DNA from: Caldifarciminota bacterium
GTDB taxonomy: Bacteria; Hydrothermota; 32-111; QNBC01
Direction: 5' to 3'
Assembly (NCBI GenBank): GCA_015486655.1
Contig: WFRF01000226.1
Span: 1-17,981 of the forward strand
Length of the DNA: 17,981 bases
The notes beneath the pieces were generated by a model that did no database searches, was not told the origin of the DNA, and was given only the letters and a program-made list of their open reading frames with translations. A program made the translations under genes and the position numbers. Every line of letters begins with the position of its first letter. Position 1 is the first letter of the stretch. Positions 1 through 6,820 of the stretch are shown here, piece by piece.

Positions 1-165
1 GGGGAATTAACAAATGTCATGCTGAACTTGGTTCAGCATCTCATTGAGATTCCGGATCAAGTCCGGAATGACAAATTGTAAACAATCACGCTTACTGTGT
101 TCTCATTTTATATTTCTATCAATTTCAATGTATGAAAGTGGTAAATATGTCTATACCACTTACCA
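1..165 (+). repeat. Intergenic repeat copy R1, with three hairpins
   Basis: This matches 2883-3047 over 165 bases with no insertion or deletion; its right-hand 95 bases are about 89% identical by eye. The left end is cut by the window edge. It contains a perfect 9-bp hairpin (19-27 with 31-39, loop ttg), a perfect 8-bp hairpin (attccgga 49-56 with tccggaat 62-69, loop tcaag), and an 8-bp hairpin (136-143 with 154-161, loop of 10). The copy ends 38 bases before the -35 box of the downstream gene. From memory, the first two hairpins resemble palindromic intergenic repeats common in many bacterial genomes; this was not searched. A 61-codon reading frame at 44-229 runs through it but is not credible as a gene. 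Confidence 0.85.
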
Positions 166-203
166 TCCTATGCTTCATATTTTTCTAAAAATATCCTTTC
201 TCA

Positions 204-232
204 TTGACAAAACGTCAAATAAACTCTAATCT
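204..232 (+). promoter_or_regulatory. Sigma-70-type promoter for the cyclic-nucleotide-binding gene
   Basis: TTGACA at 204-209 is followed by a 17-base spacer and TAATCT at 227-232. Transcription would start near 239, leaving a leader of about 27 bases before the GTG start at 266, with aaggagg at 254-260. Confidence 0.65.
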
Positions 233-265
233 TATTATATTAAAAACAACAAAAAGGAGGATGAA

Positions 266-787
266 GTGGATATCTCTCAAATAAGCCTGTTTAAATATTT
301 AACTCCTAAAGAGTTGGTAAAACTAAGCCAGTATCTTCAAAAGGTATCATTTCCCAGAGGCTCTGTTTTATTTAATGAAAATGATACGGGAAACGAAATG
401 TATATTATTTTAAAGGGGAAAGTAGAGGTTACCATATTAGATAAAAATGACAAACTCGTTTTAACAACATTAGGAGAAGGCTCTTTCTTCGGAGAAATGT
501 CCCTCTTATCCAACATAAAACGCTCTGCCACCATAAAAATTCTTGATGACGCCGAATTTTATATGATAACCAGGGAAGGATTGAAGAAAATAATGAAAGA
601 GACTCCTGCAATAGCCGTAAAGATTCTTTTTATTATCGCATCGGAATTATCAAACAGAATATCAAAAACAGACAAACTTCTCGGGGAATATTTTGAAAGA
701 AACAAAGAGATAATAAACAATCAGTTGTTTAAAGATCTTTATGTATATACACTGAGCAATACGGGAGAAGAGGTAGATTTCCTCTAA
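266..787 (+). CDS. Stand-alone cyclic-nucleotide-binding (CAP_ED) domain protein
   Basis: This 173-residue cytosolic protein is a single cyclic nucleotide-monophosphate binding domain followed by a C-terminal helical tail. The phosphate-binding cassette is visible as F74-F-G-E77-M-S-L-L with R86-S-A; in the CAP/PKA family the Glu and Arg contact the ribose and cyclic phosphate, so ligand binding is plausible. The usual C-terminal helix-turn-helix of CRP/FNR regulators is absent, and the protein ends soon after the C helix, so it is not an obvious transcription factor. Its tail contains F-K-D-L-Y, matched by F-R-D-L-Y in the paralogue at 6821-7336. Start: GTG at 266, five bases after aaggagg; the ATG at 261 runs into a stop within eight codons. 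The stop codon overlaps that of the convergent EF-P gene. The ligand and partner are unknown. Confidence 0.88.
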   Translation: MDISQISLFKYLTPKELVKLSQYLQKVSFPRGSVLFNENDTGNEMYIILKGKVEVTILDKNDKLVLTTLGEGSFFGEMSLLSNIKRSATIKILDDAEFYMITREGLKKIMKETPAIAVKILFIIASELSNRISKTDKLLGEYFERNKEIINNQLFKDLYVYTLSNTGEEVDFL

Positions 788-1341
788 GCCCGTTCCACGT
801 ACTCTCCTGTCCTTGTATCGACTTTTACCTTATCACCTTTGTTAACAAAAAGAGGTACATTTATTTTTGCTCCGGTTTCCACAATTGCTGGTTTAGTACC
901 GCCCTGAACCGTATTCCCTTTTATTCCGGGTTCCGTTTCCGTCACTTCGAGAACAACAAAAAACGGTAGTTCTATACCTACAAATCTGTCATCTGCAAAC
1001 AAACCCACAACTTCACTGTTTTCCAGCAGGAATTTTTTCTCCTCGCTTATTGTTTCATTGCCGATTTGATATTGATCAAAACTGACAACATCCATAAAGT
1101 GACTGTAAGTCTCATCCGAATATAAATATTGAACCTGCCTCTTTTCAACTCTTACAACATTGACCTCCGACCCGGATTTAAGCGTCATATCAATAACCTG
1201 GCCTGTTTCAATGTTCTTTAACCTCATTCTTACAAAAGCATTCCCCTTCCCCGGTTTAACATGTTGATATTCAACGATAAAATAGATTTTCCCGCTAATT
1301 TCTATTGCCGAACCTTTTCTTATATCGGAAGTAGTAGCCAT
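784..1341 (-). CDS. efp: Translation elongation factor P
   Basis: EF-P (185 residues, the usual length) binds ribosomes stalled on polyproline stretches and promotes peptide bond formation. The N-terminal KOW-like domain carries the conserved loop P30-G-K32-G; Lys32 is at the position that is beta-lysylated by EpmA in E. coli (K34) or otherwise modified in other bacteria. The central OB domain and the C-terminal domain with G-D-K-V-K-V-D-T-R-T-G-E-Y are intact. The ATG lies five bases after a ggagg motif. It is the second gene of a two-gene unit: the TPR gene stops 10 bases upstream, so transcription probably comes from the promoter at 2510-2537. A class II synthetase-like fragment at the right end of the window may be its modifying enzyme. 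Its last codons overlap the convergent gene's stop. Confidence 0.97.
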   Translation of the reverse strand: MATTSDIRKGSAIEISGKIYFIVEYQHVKPGKGNAFVRMRLKNIETGQVIDMTLKSGSEVNVVRVEKRQVQYLYSDETYSHFMDVVSFDQYQIGNETISEEKKFLLENSEVVGLFADDRFVGIELPFFVVLEVTETEPGIKGNTVQGGTKPAIVETGAKINVPLFVNKGDKVKVDTRTGEYVERA

Positions 1342-1351
1342 ATATCCTCCA

Positions 1352-2491
1352 TTATAATCCTTTTAACCAATCTTTGAATTTATTCATCTCCTTTTTATTA
1401 CTCTCCTCTTCCGGAGGAGTTTTTTCCTCTATAGGGATTTTTTCTTCATTTTCCTTCTTTTCTTCCTCTTCTTTTTTTCCTTCCGTAACCTCTTTTGATT
1501 CTTTTGAATTTTTATTTAACGTTTCGAATAATTCGCTTAGTTTAAGCGCCTTTGCCTTTCTCATTTCTTCCGGGGATTTCTCTTCTTCTTCCTTTTCGCC
1601 CGTTTTGACACTCTCCTTTTCCGCATTATCCAATTTTGCTATTAGAGCTTTTACCCTTTCATTAAACGGATCTTTCTTCTCAAGGAAATTCAACACCTCT
1701 CGCGCCTTTTTATACTGTTTTTGGTTTATATAAACCTGTGCCATGGTTGTAGTATAAAATGCTTCAGGCACTTCCTGTTCTTCAACCTTTTGTTCTTCAG
1801 GAGGGACTTGCTCTTTGTTTTCTTCACTTTCAACGGGACCTGTTTCTTCTCCCCCTTTTTTCTCGGAAACATCGACGTCAAGAGAATCCAGAGACAACTC
1901 TCTGACTCCGCTCATTCTTGCAACCGCCCCCTCATATCCGGGAATTCCTTCATCCGAAGTATCCATGCTCACGGAATGAGGTTCAATAGCCTGCTGATTT
2001 TCTTCTTTGGTCTCTTCTTCTTTTTCCGCAATAGATTCTTCTTGCGGTTCCGGTTCCGGCTTCGTCTCTGAAACCCTGTTTTTTAACTCGCTTTTGATTT
2101 TATCTATTGTGGCCTCAAACTCACTTCTCTTGGAAGGATTTAAAATCAACAATTCCTCATAAATTTTGAGGGCCTTTTCAAGTTCCCTCTTTTTGTAGAG
2201 AAGTGATGCCAACAGATCCATTGCAGAAATATTTTCTTTGTCAAATTTCAACGTTTCGGTCAACTCAAAAACAGCATCATCGACCCAATTCAATTCAATA
2301 TAACATTTCGCCAATATATAATGAGCTGTAGGGTAATCAGGATGAAACTTAAGTCCCTTTTTAAGCACACTTACAGCTTCTTCGTATTCATTATTCTGCC
2401 TTAACAGATCCGCTAATTTTGCAAACAAAATTGACGAAGGATCGTTTTCAATACGTTCCCTAAGGCTGTTTATAAAATCTTTGTCTACTAT
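1352..2491 (-). CDS. TPR protein with acidic low-complexity linker; non-canonical start
   Basis: This is a tetratricopeptide-repeat protein of about 379 residues, presumably a protein-interaction scaffold; no catalytic domain is visible. Roughly three TPR-like helix pairs lie in the first 120 residues, for example the stretch ending A-H-Y-I-L-A-K-C-Y-I-E-L. A Glu/Lys-rich linker follows, then another TPR (Y-T-T-T-M-A-Q-V-Y-I-N-Q) and a second highly charged region ending F-K-D-W-L-K-G-L. No signal peptide or membrane segment is seen. The first standard start in frame is TTG at 2428, which lacks a ribosome binding site and would cut the first TPR. Further upstream the frame stays open, and AAGGAGGT at 2503-2496 sits just before ATA at 2491 and GTA at 2488, so the annotated 5' end is the ATA. 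No function can be assigned; it is co-transcribed with efp. Confidence 0.75.
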   Translation of the reverse strand: MVDKDFINSLRERIENDPSSILFAKLADLLRQNNEYEEAVSVLKKGLKFHPDYPTAHYILAKCYIELNWVDDAVFELTETLKFDKENISAMDLLASLLYKKRELEKALKIYEELLILNPSKRSEFEATIDKIKSELKNRVSETKPEPEPQEESIAEKEEETKEENQQAIEPHSVSMDTSDEGIPGYEGAVARMSGVRELSLDSLDVDVSEKKGGEETGPVESEENKEQVPPEEQKVEEQEVPEAFYTTTMAQVYINQKQYKKAREVLNFLEKKDPFNERVKALIAKLDNAEKESVKTGEKEEEEKSPEEMRKAKALKLSELFETLNKNSKESKEVTEGKKEEEEKKENEEKIPIEEKTPPEEESNKKEMNKFKDWLKGL

Positions 2492-2509
2492 ATCTACCTC
2501 CTTCTTATG

Positions 2510-2537
2510 ATTATATTTTATTATTTCAAACTGTCAA
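2510..2537 (-). promoter_or_regulatory. Consensus promoter for the TPR-efp unit
   Basis: On the minus strand TTGACA (2537-2532) is followed by a 16-base spacer and TATAAT (2515-2510), a full consensus match at both boxes. Initiation would fall near 2503, at the first base of the Shine-Dalgarno sequence, giving a leader of about 12 bases. This supports translation starting near 2491 rather than at 2428. Confidence 0.75.
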
Positions 2538-2850
2538 GAGCAAATTGAGTAGATGAAGTAGATAGGTGTAAACATATTAACCACTTGGTGCTCTAAAGAA
2601 CTATGCTGCAAAATGTGATTGTGTAACAGGTAAGAAATAAGAAGTAATAAACATAAAGAATATGAAATAATTGATTCCGATTTAACTTCTCAGTTCTTAG
2701 TTCTCACTTTTCACTCATTTTATAATACCCCTCAGTCCGGTAAAACCGGACAGCTCCCCTAAAAGTGGAGCAGCTATTCTTAGGGATGATAAAATAAATT
2801 ACATATTTAACTTCTTAGTTCTAAGTTCCTACTTCTCACTTATTATGGAA
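2538..2850. other. Gene-free mosaic region with duplicated T/C-rich stretch
   Basis: No credible reading frame is present. A T/C-rich stretch at 2681-2724 is repeated at 2806-2846 with about 85% identity by eye, both made of degenerate units like cttagttct. Between them lies a perfect 7-bp hairpin (gtccggt 2735-2741 with accggac 2745-2751, loop aaa) and a gctcc/ggagc pair (2753-2757 with 2766-2770). The motif acatattaaccac at 2572-2584 recurs at 9098-9110, near the edge of the other intergenic island. Its origin is unknown. Confidence 0.6.
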
Positions 2851-3047
2851 CACCCCCCTGCTCCGCAGTACCCCTCTGCAGAGGGGAATTTAGTAATGTA
2901 ACCTTGAATAAAATTCAAGGCATTATTGAGATTCCGGATCAAGTCCGGAATGACCGATTGTAAATAATCACATTTACTGTGTTCTCATGCTATATTTCTA
3001 TCAATTTCGATTTACGAAACTGGTAAATATGTCTATACCACTTACCA
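2851..3047 (+). repeat. Intergenic repeat copy R2, full length
   Basis: This is the most complete of three copies. It starts with a 16-base perfect palindrome (2871-2886, cccctc/gagggg arms). An 8-bp hairpin follows (2902-2909 with 2913-2920, loop aaa), then attccgga/tccggaat (2931-2938 with 2944-2951) and a weaker hairpin with one mismatch (3018-3025 with 3036-3043). Bases 2883-3047 align without gaps to 1-165, and 2851-2960 align to 9200-9311 at about 90% by eye. The right end is 31 bases before the -35 box of the peptidase gene. Confidence 0.85.
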
Positions 3048-3077
3048 ATTTGAGTATATGAGTAGCCGACTGAAAAC

Positions 3078-3106
3078 TTGACAGATAATCTTTTATTTAT
3101 TAGAAT
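3078..3106 (+). promoter_or_regulatory. Promoter of the subtilisin-like peptidase gene
   Basis: TTGACA at 3078-3083 is followed by a 17-base spacer and TAGAAT at 3101-3106. The predicted start near 3113 gives a leader of about 20 bases before the ATG at 3134, with aaggagg at 3122-3128. Confidence 0.72.
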
Positions 3107-3133
3107 GAGTTTTTAAGATTTAAGGAGGTGTTT

Positions 3134-5323
3134 ATGAAGAAATTTCTTACATCATTGTTTCTCATTTTTCTAACTTTTGTCACTCTTTGGGGAGCAAGGG
3201 TTACTCCTATGCTCAGAGCCAGTTTGAATGCACGCAAGAGAGGTGAAAGCTCCCTTGTTAAACTGTCGGCATCGGCAAGACAAGGGAATCTTATACCTGT
3301 TGTGATCAAGTTTAAGAAAGGTTATAAACCTAATATAAAAGGGATTCAAACAATAGCTGGTAATGTTGCAACTGCCTTTGTTACTGAAGGAGAGATAAAG
3401 GAAATGGAGAGCGATAATAGTATATTGACAATCGGAGCTGCCATTGTTCTCAATCCGTTATTGGACATCAGTGTGCCGGCAACCGGGGCTGATATGCTGA
3501 GATTCGGTACAGCTCCCTCTTATGATGATTCAAGCATAACAGGCAAAGGGGTAATTATAGGAATTGTTGATACCGGTATAGATTGGTCCATGGATGACTT
3601 TAAAGATCCTCTTACGGGGCAGACAAGAATCGCCTATTTGTGGGATCAGACCAATGATTCTACGGGGACACACCCGTCGGGTTATTCGTATGGTGCCGAA
3701 TGGGATAGCTCGCAAATCAATGCAGGGCAATGTGACGAAGCGGATGATCCCAACGAAGTTTGTCACGGTACACATGTTACCGGCATAGCGGCGGGTAACG
3801 GGGCATCTACATGTGCCAGTCAACCTCCTTATAAATATGTAGGAATGGCTCCCGAAGCTACAATTGTTTTTGTAAAAACTAACCTTCAGGATAACGGAAT
3901 TATAGATGGTGTTAATTATATATTCCAAAAAGCGGCTTTAATGGGAATGCCTGCTTCCGTTAATCTTTCCTTGGGCGGAAATACGGGTCCCCATGACGGG
4001 ACAACGCTTATGGAACAGGCTCTTAATAATCTAACCGGACCAGGCAAAATTATAGCTGCGGCAGCCGGTAATTCGGGTGCCGACAGCATTCATTCTACCA
4101 TGATTGTTCCTAACGGAGGCTCAGACAGTATACATTTTAATACGGAAAGCGCTTTAATGGCTTTGCTCGGCGGGGCTTATCCGGGGTTTATAGATATTTG
4201 GCATAACGGGAATGATAATTTCACAATAGAACTTATAAGTCCCGATACTATGGGTGGGAACGATCCTGCACACGGAGCCACAGTATACGGTCCCGTTACA
4301 GCCAATGATTCAGTTGTTTCTTCAACGCCGGGAGGATATGGTAAGATCAGTGTTTACGGAGATCAATACGACTCGGACAATGATATGAAGGAGATGGCAA
4401 TTGTTTTAGATCCATCATCTCTAGATTTTTTATCCAGCGGATACAGTGGCACATGGGAGATAGTCATTCACGGAACAAGTTCAACTGAGGATACCGTTCA
4501 TCTGTGGAGTTCCATAGGATACTCCGCAAGTTTATATGAAAATGTGGATTTTGACATGACAATAGCGGCTCCCGCTACTGCCGACAGTATAATTTCCGTT
4601 GCCGCCTATGCCACAAAGAAAGCATGGACTGATGAACAGGGTAATGCTGAAACATACTCGGGTTTAACAAATGGTATGTGGGATCCTACAATTGGTGACA
4701 TAGCCATGTTTTCTTCTGCCGGACCGAGAAGAGACGGTGTTATGAAACCTGATATAGCAGCACCCGGTTTCGGAGTGGCGTCTACCCGTGCAACCAACGC
4801 AACAATGAATCCCATAACGGGCGGTTCGGATATTGAAAAAGCTACTGTGGAAGATTCTTCCCATATTATCATGCAGGGAACAAGCCAGGCATGTCCTCAT
4901 GTTGCAGGGGCAATTGCCCTAATTTTGGAATTAAATCCCAATTATACCCCGTCGCAGGTAAGAGATTTACTTACAGGTAGTGCCGTTACCGACGGGTTTA
5001 CGGGTACGGTTCCCAACAACAGGTGGGGTTACGGCAAAATGGATATTTATTCTGCATTATCCCCTCAATTGGGTATTGATAAGATATCAAATAACAGAAA
5101 TTTTGAACAACTAAGTTTCTATGTAAAAGGGAATGTTCTTTTTGTAAAAGGGACAGAAAAAAGCTTACCAATTGACATTTTAAATCTTGCAGGGAGAATA
5201 GTAGAGAGGAAGATGAGTAAAAAAACGGGTGTTAAAATAAATAACGTTTCTAGCGGTATCTATTTTGCAAGAATCGTCTATAAAGGTAAGTCGTATAATA
5301 AAAAATTGGTGATTATTCATTAG
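3134..5323 (+). CDS. Secreted subtilisin-like serine peptidase (S8) with type IX-like sorting tail
   Basis: This 729-residue extracellular serine peptidase has a signal peptide at residues 1-20 (two Lys, then a hydrophobic stretch ending L-W-G-A) and a propeptide-like region to about residue 110. The S8 triad is complete: D146 in V-D-T-G-I-D, H211 in C-H-G-T-H-V, and S584 in G-T-S-Q-A-C-P-H, with oxyanion Asn N313 in A-A-G-N-S-G. The roughly 270 residues between N313 and S584 are far more than the minimal subtilisin fold needs, implying an inserted domain at about 325-480 rich in Asp, Gly and Ser. The last 70 residues resemble a Por-secretion tail (G-R-I-V, then S-S-G-I-Y-F-A-R-I and K-K-L-V-I), which in the FCB group directs export by type IX secretion. 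Start: ATG at 3134, five bases after aaggagg; a GTG at 3128 lies inside that ribosome binding site. Monocistronic, with its own promoter and terminator. Confidence 0.95.
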   Translation: MKKFLTSLFLIFLTFVTLWGARVTPMLRASLNARKRGESSLVKLSASARQGNLIPVVIKFKKGYKPNIKGIQTIAGNVATAFVTEGEIKEMESDNSILTIGAAIVLNPLLDISVPATGADMLRFGTAPSYDDSSITGKGVIIGIVDTGIDWSMDDFKDPLTGQTRIAYLWDQTNDSTGTHPSGYSYGAEWDSSQINAGQCDEADDPNEVCHGTHVTGIAAGNGASTCASQPPYKYVGMAPEATIVFVKTNLQDNGIIDGVNYIFQKAALMGMPASVNLSLGGNTGPHDGTTLMEQALNNLTGPGKIIAAAAGNSGADSIHSTMIVPNGGSDSIHFNTESALMALLGGAYPGFIDIWHNGNDNFTIELISPDTMGGNDPAHGATVYGPVTANDSVVSSTPGGYGKISVYGDQYDSDNDMKEMAIVLDPSSLDFLSSGYSGTWEIVIHGTSSTEDTVHLWSSIGYSASLYENVDFDMTIAAPATADSIISVAAYATKKAWTDEQGNAETYSGLTNGMWDPTIGDIAMFSSAGPRRDGVMKPDIAAPGFGVASTRATNATMNPITGGSDIEKATVEDSSHIIMQGTSQACPHVAGAIALILELNPNYTPSQVRDLLTGSAVTDGFTGTVPNNRWGYGKMDIYSALSPQLGIDKISNNRNFEQLSFYVKGNVLFVKGTEKSLPIDILNLAGRIVERKMSKKTGVKINNVSSGIYFARIVYKGKSYNKKLVIIH

Positions 5324-5331
5324 TATAAAAG

Positions 5332-5355
5332 AGGGGAGCTTTGCTCCCCTTTTTT
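5332..5355 (+). terminator. Rho-independent terminator after the S8 peptidase
   Basis: A perfect 8-bp GC-rich stem (aggggagc 5332-5339 with gctcccct 5343-5350, loop ttt) is followed by a six-T run at 5350-5355. It starts 9 bases after the stop codon and is the clearest intrinsic terminator in the window. Confidence 0.93.
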
Positions 5356-5393
5356 ATTGGCAAATATATTTGTCCTTTTTGTAAATTCTCCGC

Positions 5394-5421
5394 TTGAACA
5401 ATTCTCTTCCTGTGATATTAT
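5394..5421 (+). promoter_or_regulatory. Extended -10 promoter for the SDR gene
   Basis: TTGAAC (5394-5399), a 16-base spacer and TATTAT (5416-5421) are preceded by TG one base before the -10 box, an extended -10 arrangement. Initiation near 5428 gives a 20-base leader with aaaggagg at 5436-5443. Confidence 0.62.
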
Positions 5422-5447
5422 AAAGTAACTATTGCAAAGGAGGCTGT

Positions 5448-6224
5448 ATGGAAAAAAAATGGTGTCTGATTACCGGGGGCTCCAAAGGGATTGGATATGA
5501 ATTTGCAAAATTGTTCGCTCGTGATAAATATAACCTTATTCTCATTGCAAGAAGTGCCGACTTGTTAAATAAAGTTAAAAAAGAACTTGAAGAAAATGAG
5601 AATATAGAAGTTGTTGTTATACCTCTTGATCTTCTTGAGCCGGATTCGTTGTACATATTACAGAGAAAGATTAAACGCAGGAATATAGAAATTGATGTTT
5701 TGGTTAACAATGCGGGTTTCGGGGGATACGGAAAATTTGTAAATGATGACATAGAAAGGGATATTGACATGATTCACCTGAATATCGAGGCGATAACGAG
5801 AATCACCTATGAGTTTCTCCCGGAGATGCTTAGAAGAGGGCGAGGCAAAATACTAAATGTTGCATCTATAGCGGCATTTATGCCGGGAGTTTTAAGCGCT
5901 GTTTATTATGCCGCTAAATCATATATTCTCAATTGGTCTCTTGCAATTGAAGAAGAAATAAAGGGAAGCGGAGTTTCTTTGTCGGTTTTGTGCCCCGGAC
6001 CTGTCAAAACGGATTTTATGAGAACATCGGGTATGGGAGAAGCAAAGATTATGCGCTGGCTTGCAACGTCTCCAATTAATGTGGCTAAGACGGGATATAA
6101 TGGATTAATGCGGGAAAAACCGCTTATAATTCCGGGCACTTTTAACAGATTACTTGTTTTGGGGAGTAGAATTATGCCTGTTAAACTTGTAATGAAAGTT
6201 ACAAAATTTCTTATGCAGCCTTAG
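5448..6224 (+). CDS. Short-chain dehydrogenase/reductase (classical SDR)
   Basis: This 258-residue NAD(P)-dependent oxidoreductase has a Rossmann fold. The cofactor loop is T9-G-G-S-K-G-I-G16, the structural motif N87-N-A-G is present, and the catalytic set is S140, Y153 and K157 (Y-x3-K, with Ser 13 residues before Tyr as in active classical SDRs). Overall it resembles the DltE/YqjQ-like SDR group (COG0300), with P-G-P-V-K-T-D-F after the active site. These enzymes reduce or oxidise carbonyl or hydroxyl groups on varied substrates, and the substrate cannot be read from sequence. The ATG is four bases after aaaggagg. It is monocistronic and converges on the unit ending at 6241, with only 16 bases between the genes and no hairpin there. 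Confidence 0.93.
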   Translation: MEKKWCLITGGSKGIGYEFAKLFARDKYNLILIARSADLLNKVKKELEENENIEVVVIPLDLLEPDSLYILQRKIKRRNIEIDVLVNNAGFGGYGKFVNDDIERDIDMIHLNIEAITRITYEFLPEMLRRGRGKILNVASIAAFMPGVLSAVYYAAKSYILNWSLAIEEEIKGSGVSLSVLCPGPVKTDFMRTSGMGEAKIMRWLATSPINVAKTGYNGLMREKPLIIPGTFNRLLVLGSRIMPVKLVMKVTKFLMQP

Positions 6225-6240
6225 AAGGCAAATTATTTTA

Positions 6241-6795
6241 TTAACTCCAACTGATTCTTATTTCAGTGCAATTATCCCCGTCTGCAAGTGATTTATTAAT
6301 CTTTAAAACCGGATTATTCCCCTTTGTGAGCTCTAGAGCCTTTTCAATCCATCCGGCTATTCTTGCTTCAACAAGTTTGCTCGGCTCGGGAAATTCAACA
6401 ATTTTCAAGAGGGCCATTTTAGCTTCTTCCTTTGTAACCTCTATTTTACTCGGTGTATAGTACAGTGAGAATATACTACTTGCCCTTTTGATTAAAAAAT
6501 GAGGAGATCCGAATTTCAGAAAGACCCTATAAAATTTTTTTAATCCCATTTCAGCGCTAAATTTACCAACTTCCCATGCTCCTTTTGATTTTCCCTCGTA
6601 AAACAAATCACATAACTTACGTGTAGGTTCGATAAACCCTTCGTTCATCGGGTACCACATACTCGGTAATATATCACCGGCAATTATTTCTCTTGATTGC
6701 GGGAGTAGGGAATTTAACCATTCGTCATACCTCTCGGCAAATTTATTTTTTATAAACTCAGATGTCGAAGTAACCGCGGACCCTTTCACTTTCAT
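6241..6795 (-). CDS. Uncharacterised 184-residue protein, possibly H-NOX/V4R/DUF2378-like
   Basis: I do not firmly recognise this protein. It has no signal peptide or membrane span. Pattern features are an N-terminal K-G-S followed by E-F-I-K-x2-F, a central W-Y-P, then E-V-G-K-F-S-A-E-x-G-L-K-x2-Y, S-P-x-F, a Y-Y segment, and a C-terminal G-W-I-E-K-A-L-E ending with G-D-N-C-x4-I-S-W. This order is reminiscent, from memory, of the roughly 180-residue H-NOX/V4R/DUF2378 (TIGR02265) style of small-molecule-sensing fold, but the heme-coordinating Y-x-S-x-R motif of true H-NOX proteins is not present (Y-T-P-S-K instead). Being last in an operon 25 bases after a cyclic-nucleotide-binding protein fits a signalling role. 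The ATG follows aggaggag. The gene is real; the family is tentative. Confidence 0.8.
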   Translation of the reverse strand: MKVKGSAVTSTSEFIKNKFAERYDEWLNSLLPQSREIIAGDILPSMWYPMNEGFIEPTRKLCDLFYEGKSKGAWEVGKFSAEMGLKKFYRVFLKFGSPHFLIKRASSIFSLYYTPSKIEVTKEEAKMALLKIVEFPEPSKLVEARIAGWIEKALELTKGNNPVLKINKSLADGDNCTEIRISWS

Positions 6796-6820
6796 TACGA
6801 CTCCTCCTAATAAAATGATT

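Noticed and set aside
44..229. A 61-codon open frame at the left end
   Set aside because: It lies within repeat R1, has no ribosome binding site, and R2 does not preserve it as a coding frame.
1374..2071. Long Ser/Phe- and Arg/Phe-rich open frames opposite the TPR gene
   Set aside because: They are antisense shadows of the Glu/Lys-rich linker codons; composition is biased and no ribosome binding sites precede them.
2429..2491. Starting the TPR protein at the TTG at 2428
   Set aside because: There is no ribosome binding site before it, and it would discard 21 residues of good coding sequence downstream of a consensus promoter and AAGGAGGT.
2851..3047. Insertion sequence
   Set aside because: No transposase reading frame and no clear target-site duplication can be seen around the repeat copies; they are noted only as palindromic repeats.
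3128..3133. GTG at 3128 as the start of the S8 peptidase
   Set aside because: It overlaps the Shine-Dalgarno sequence itself; the ATG at 3134 has ideal spacing and starts a standard signal peptide.
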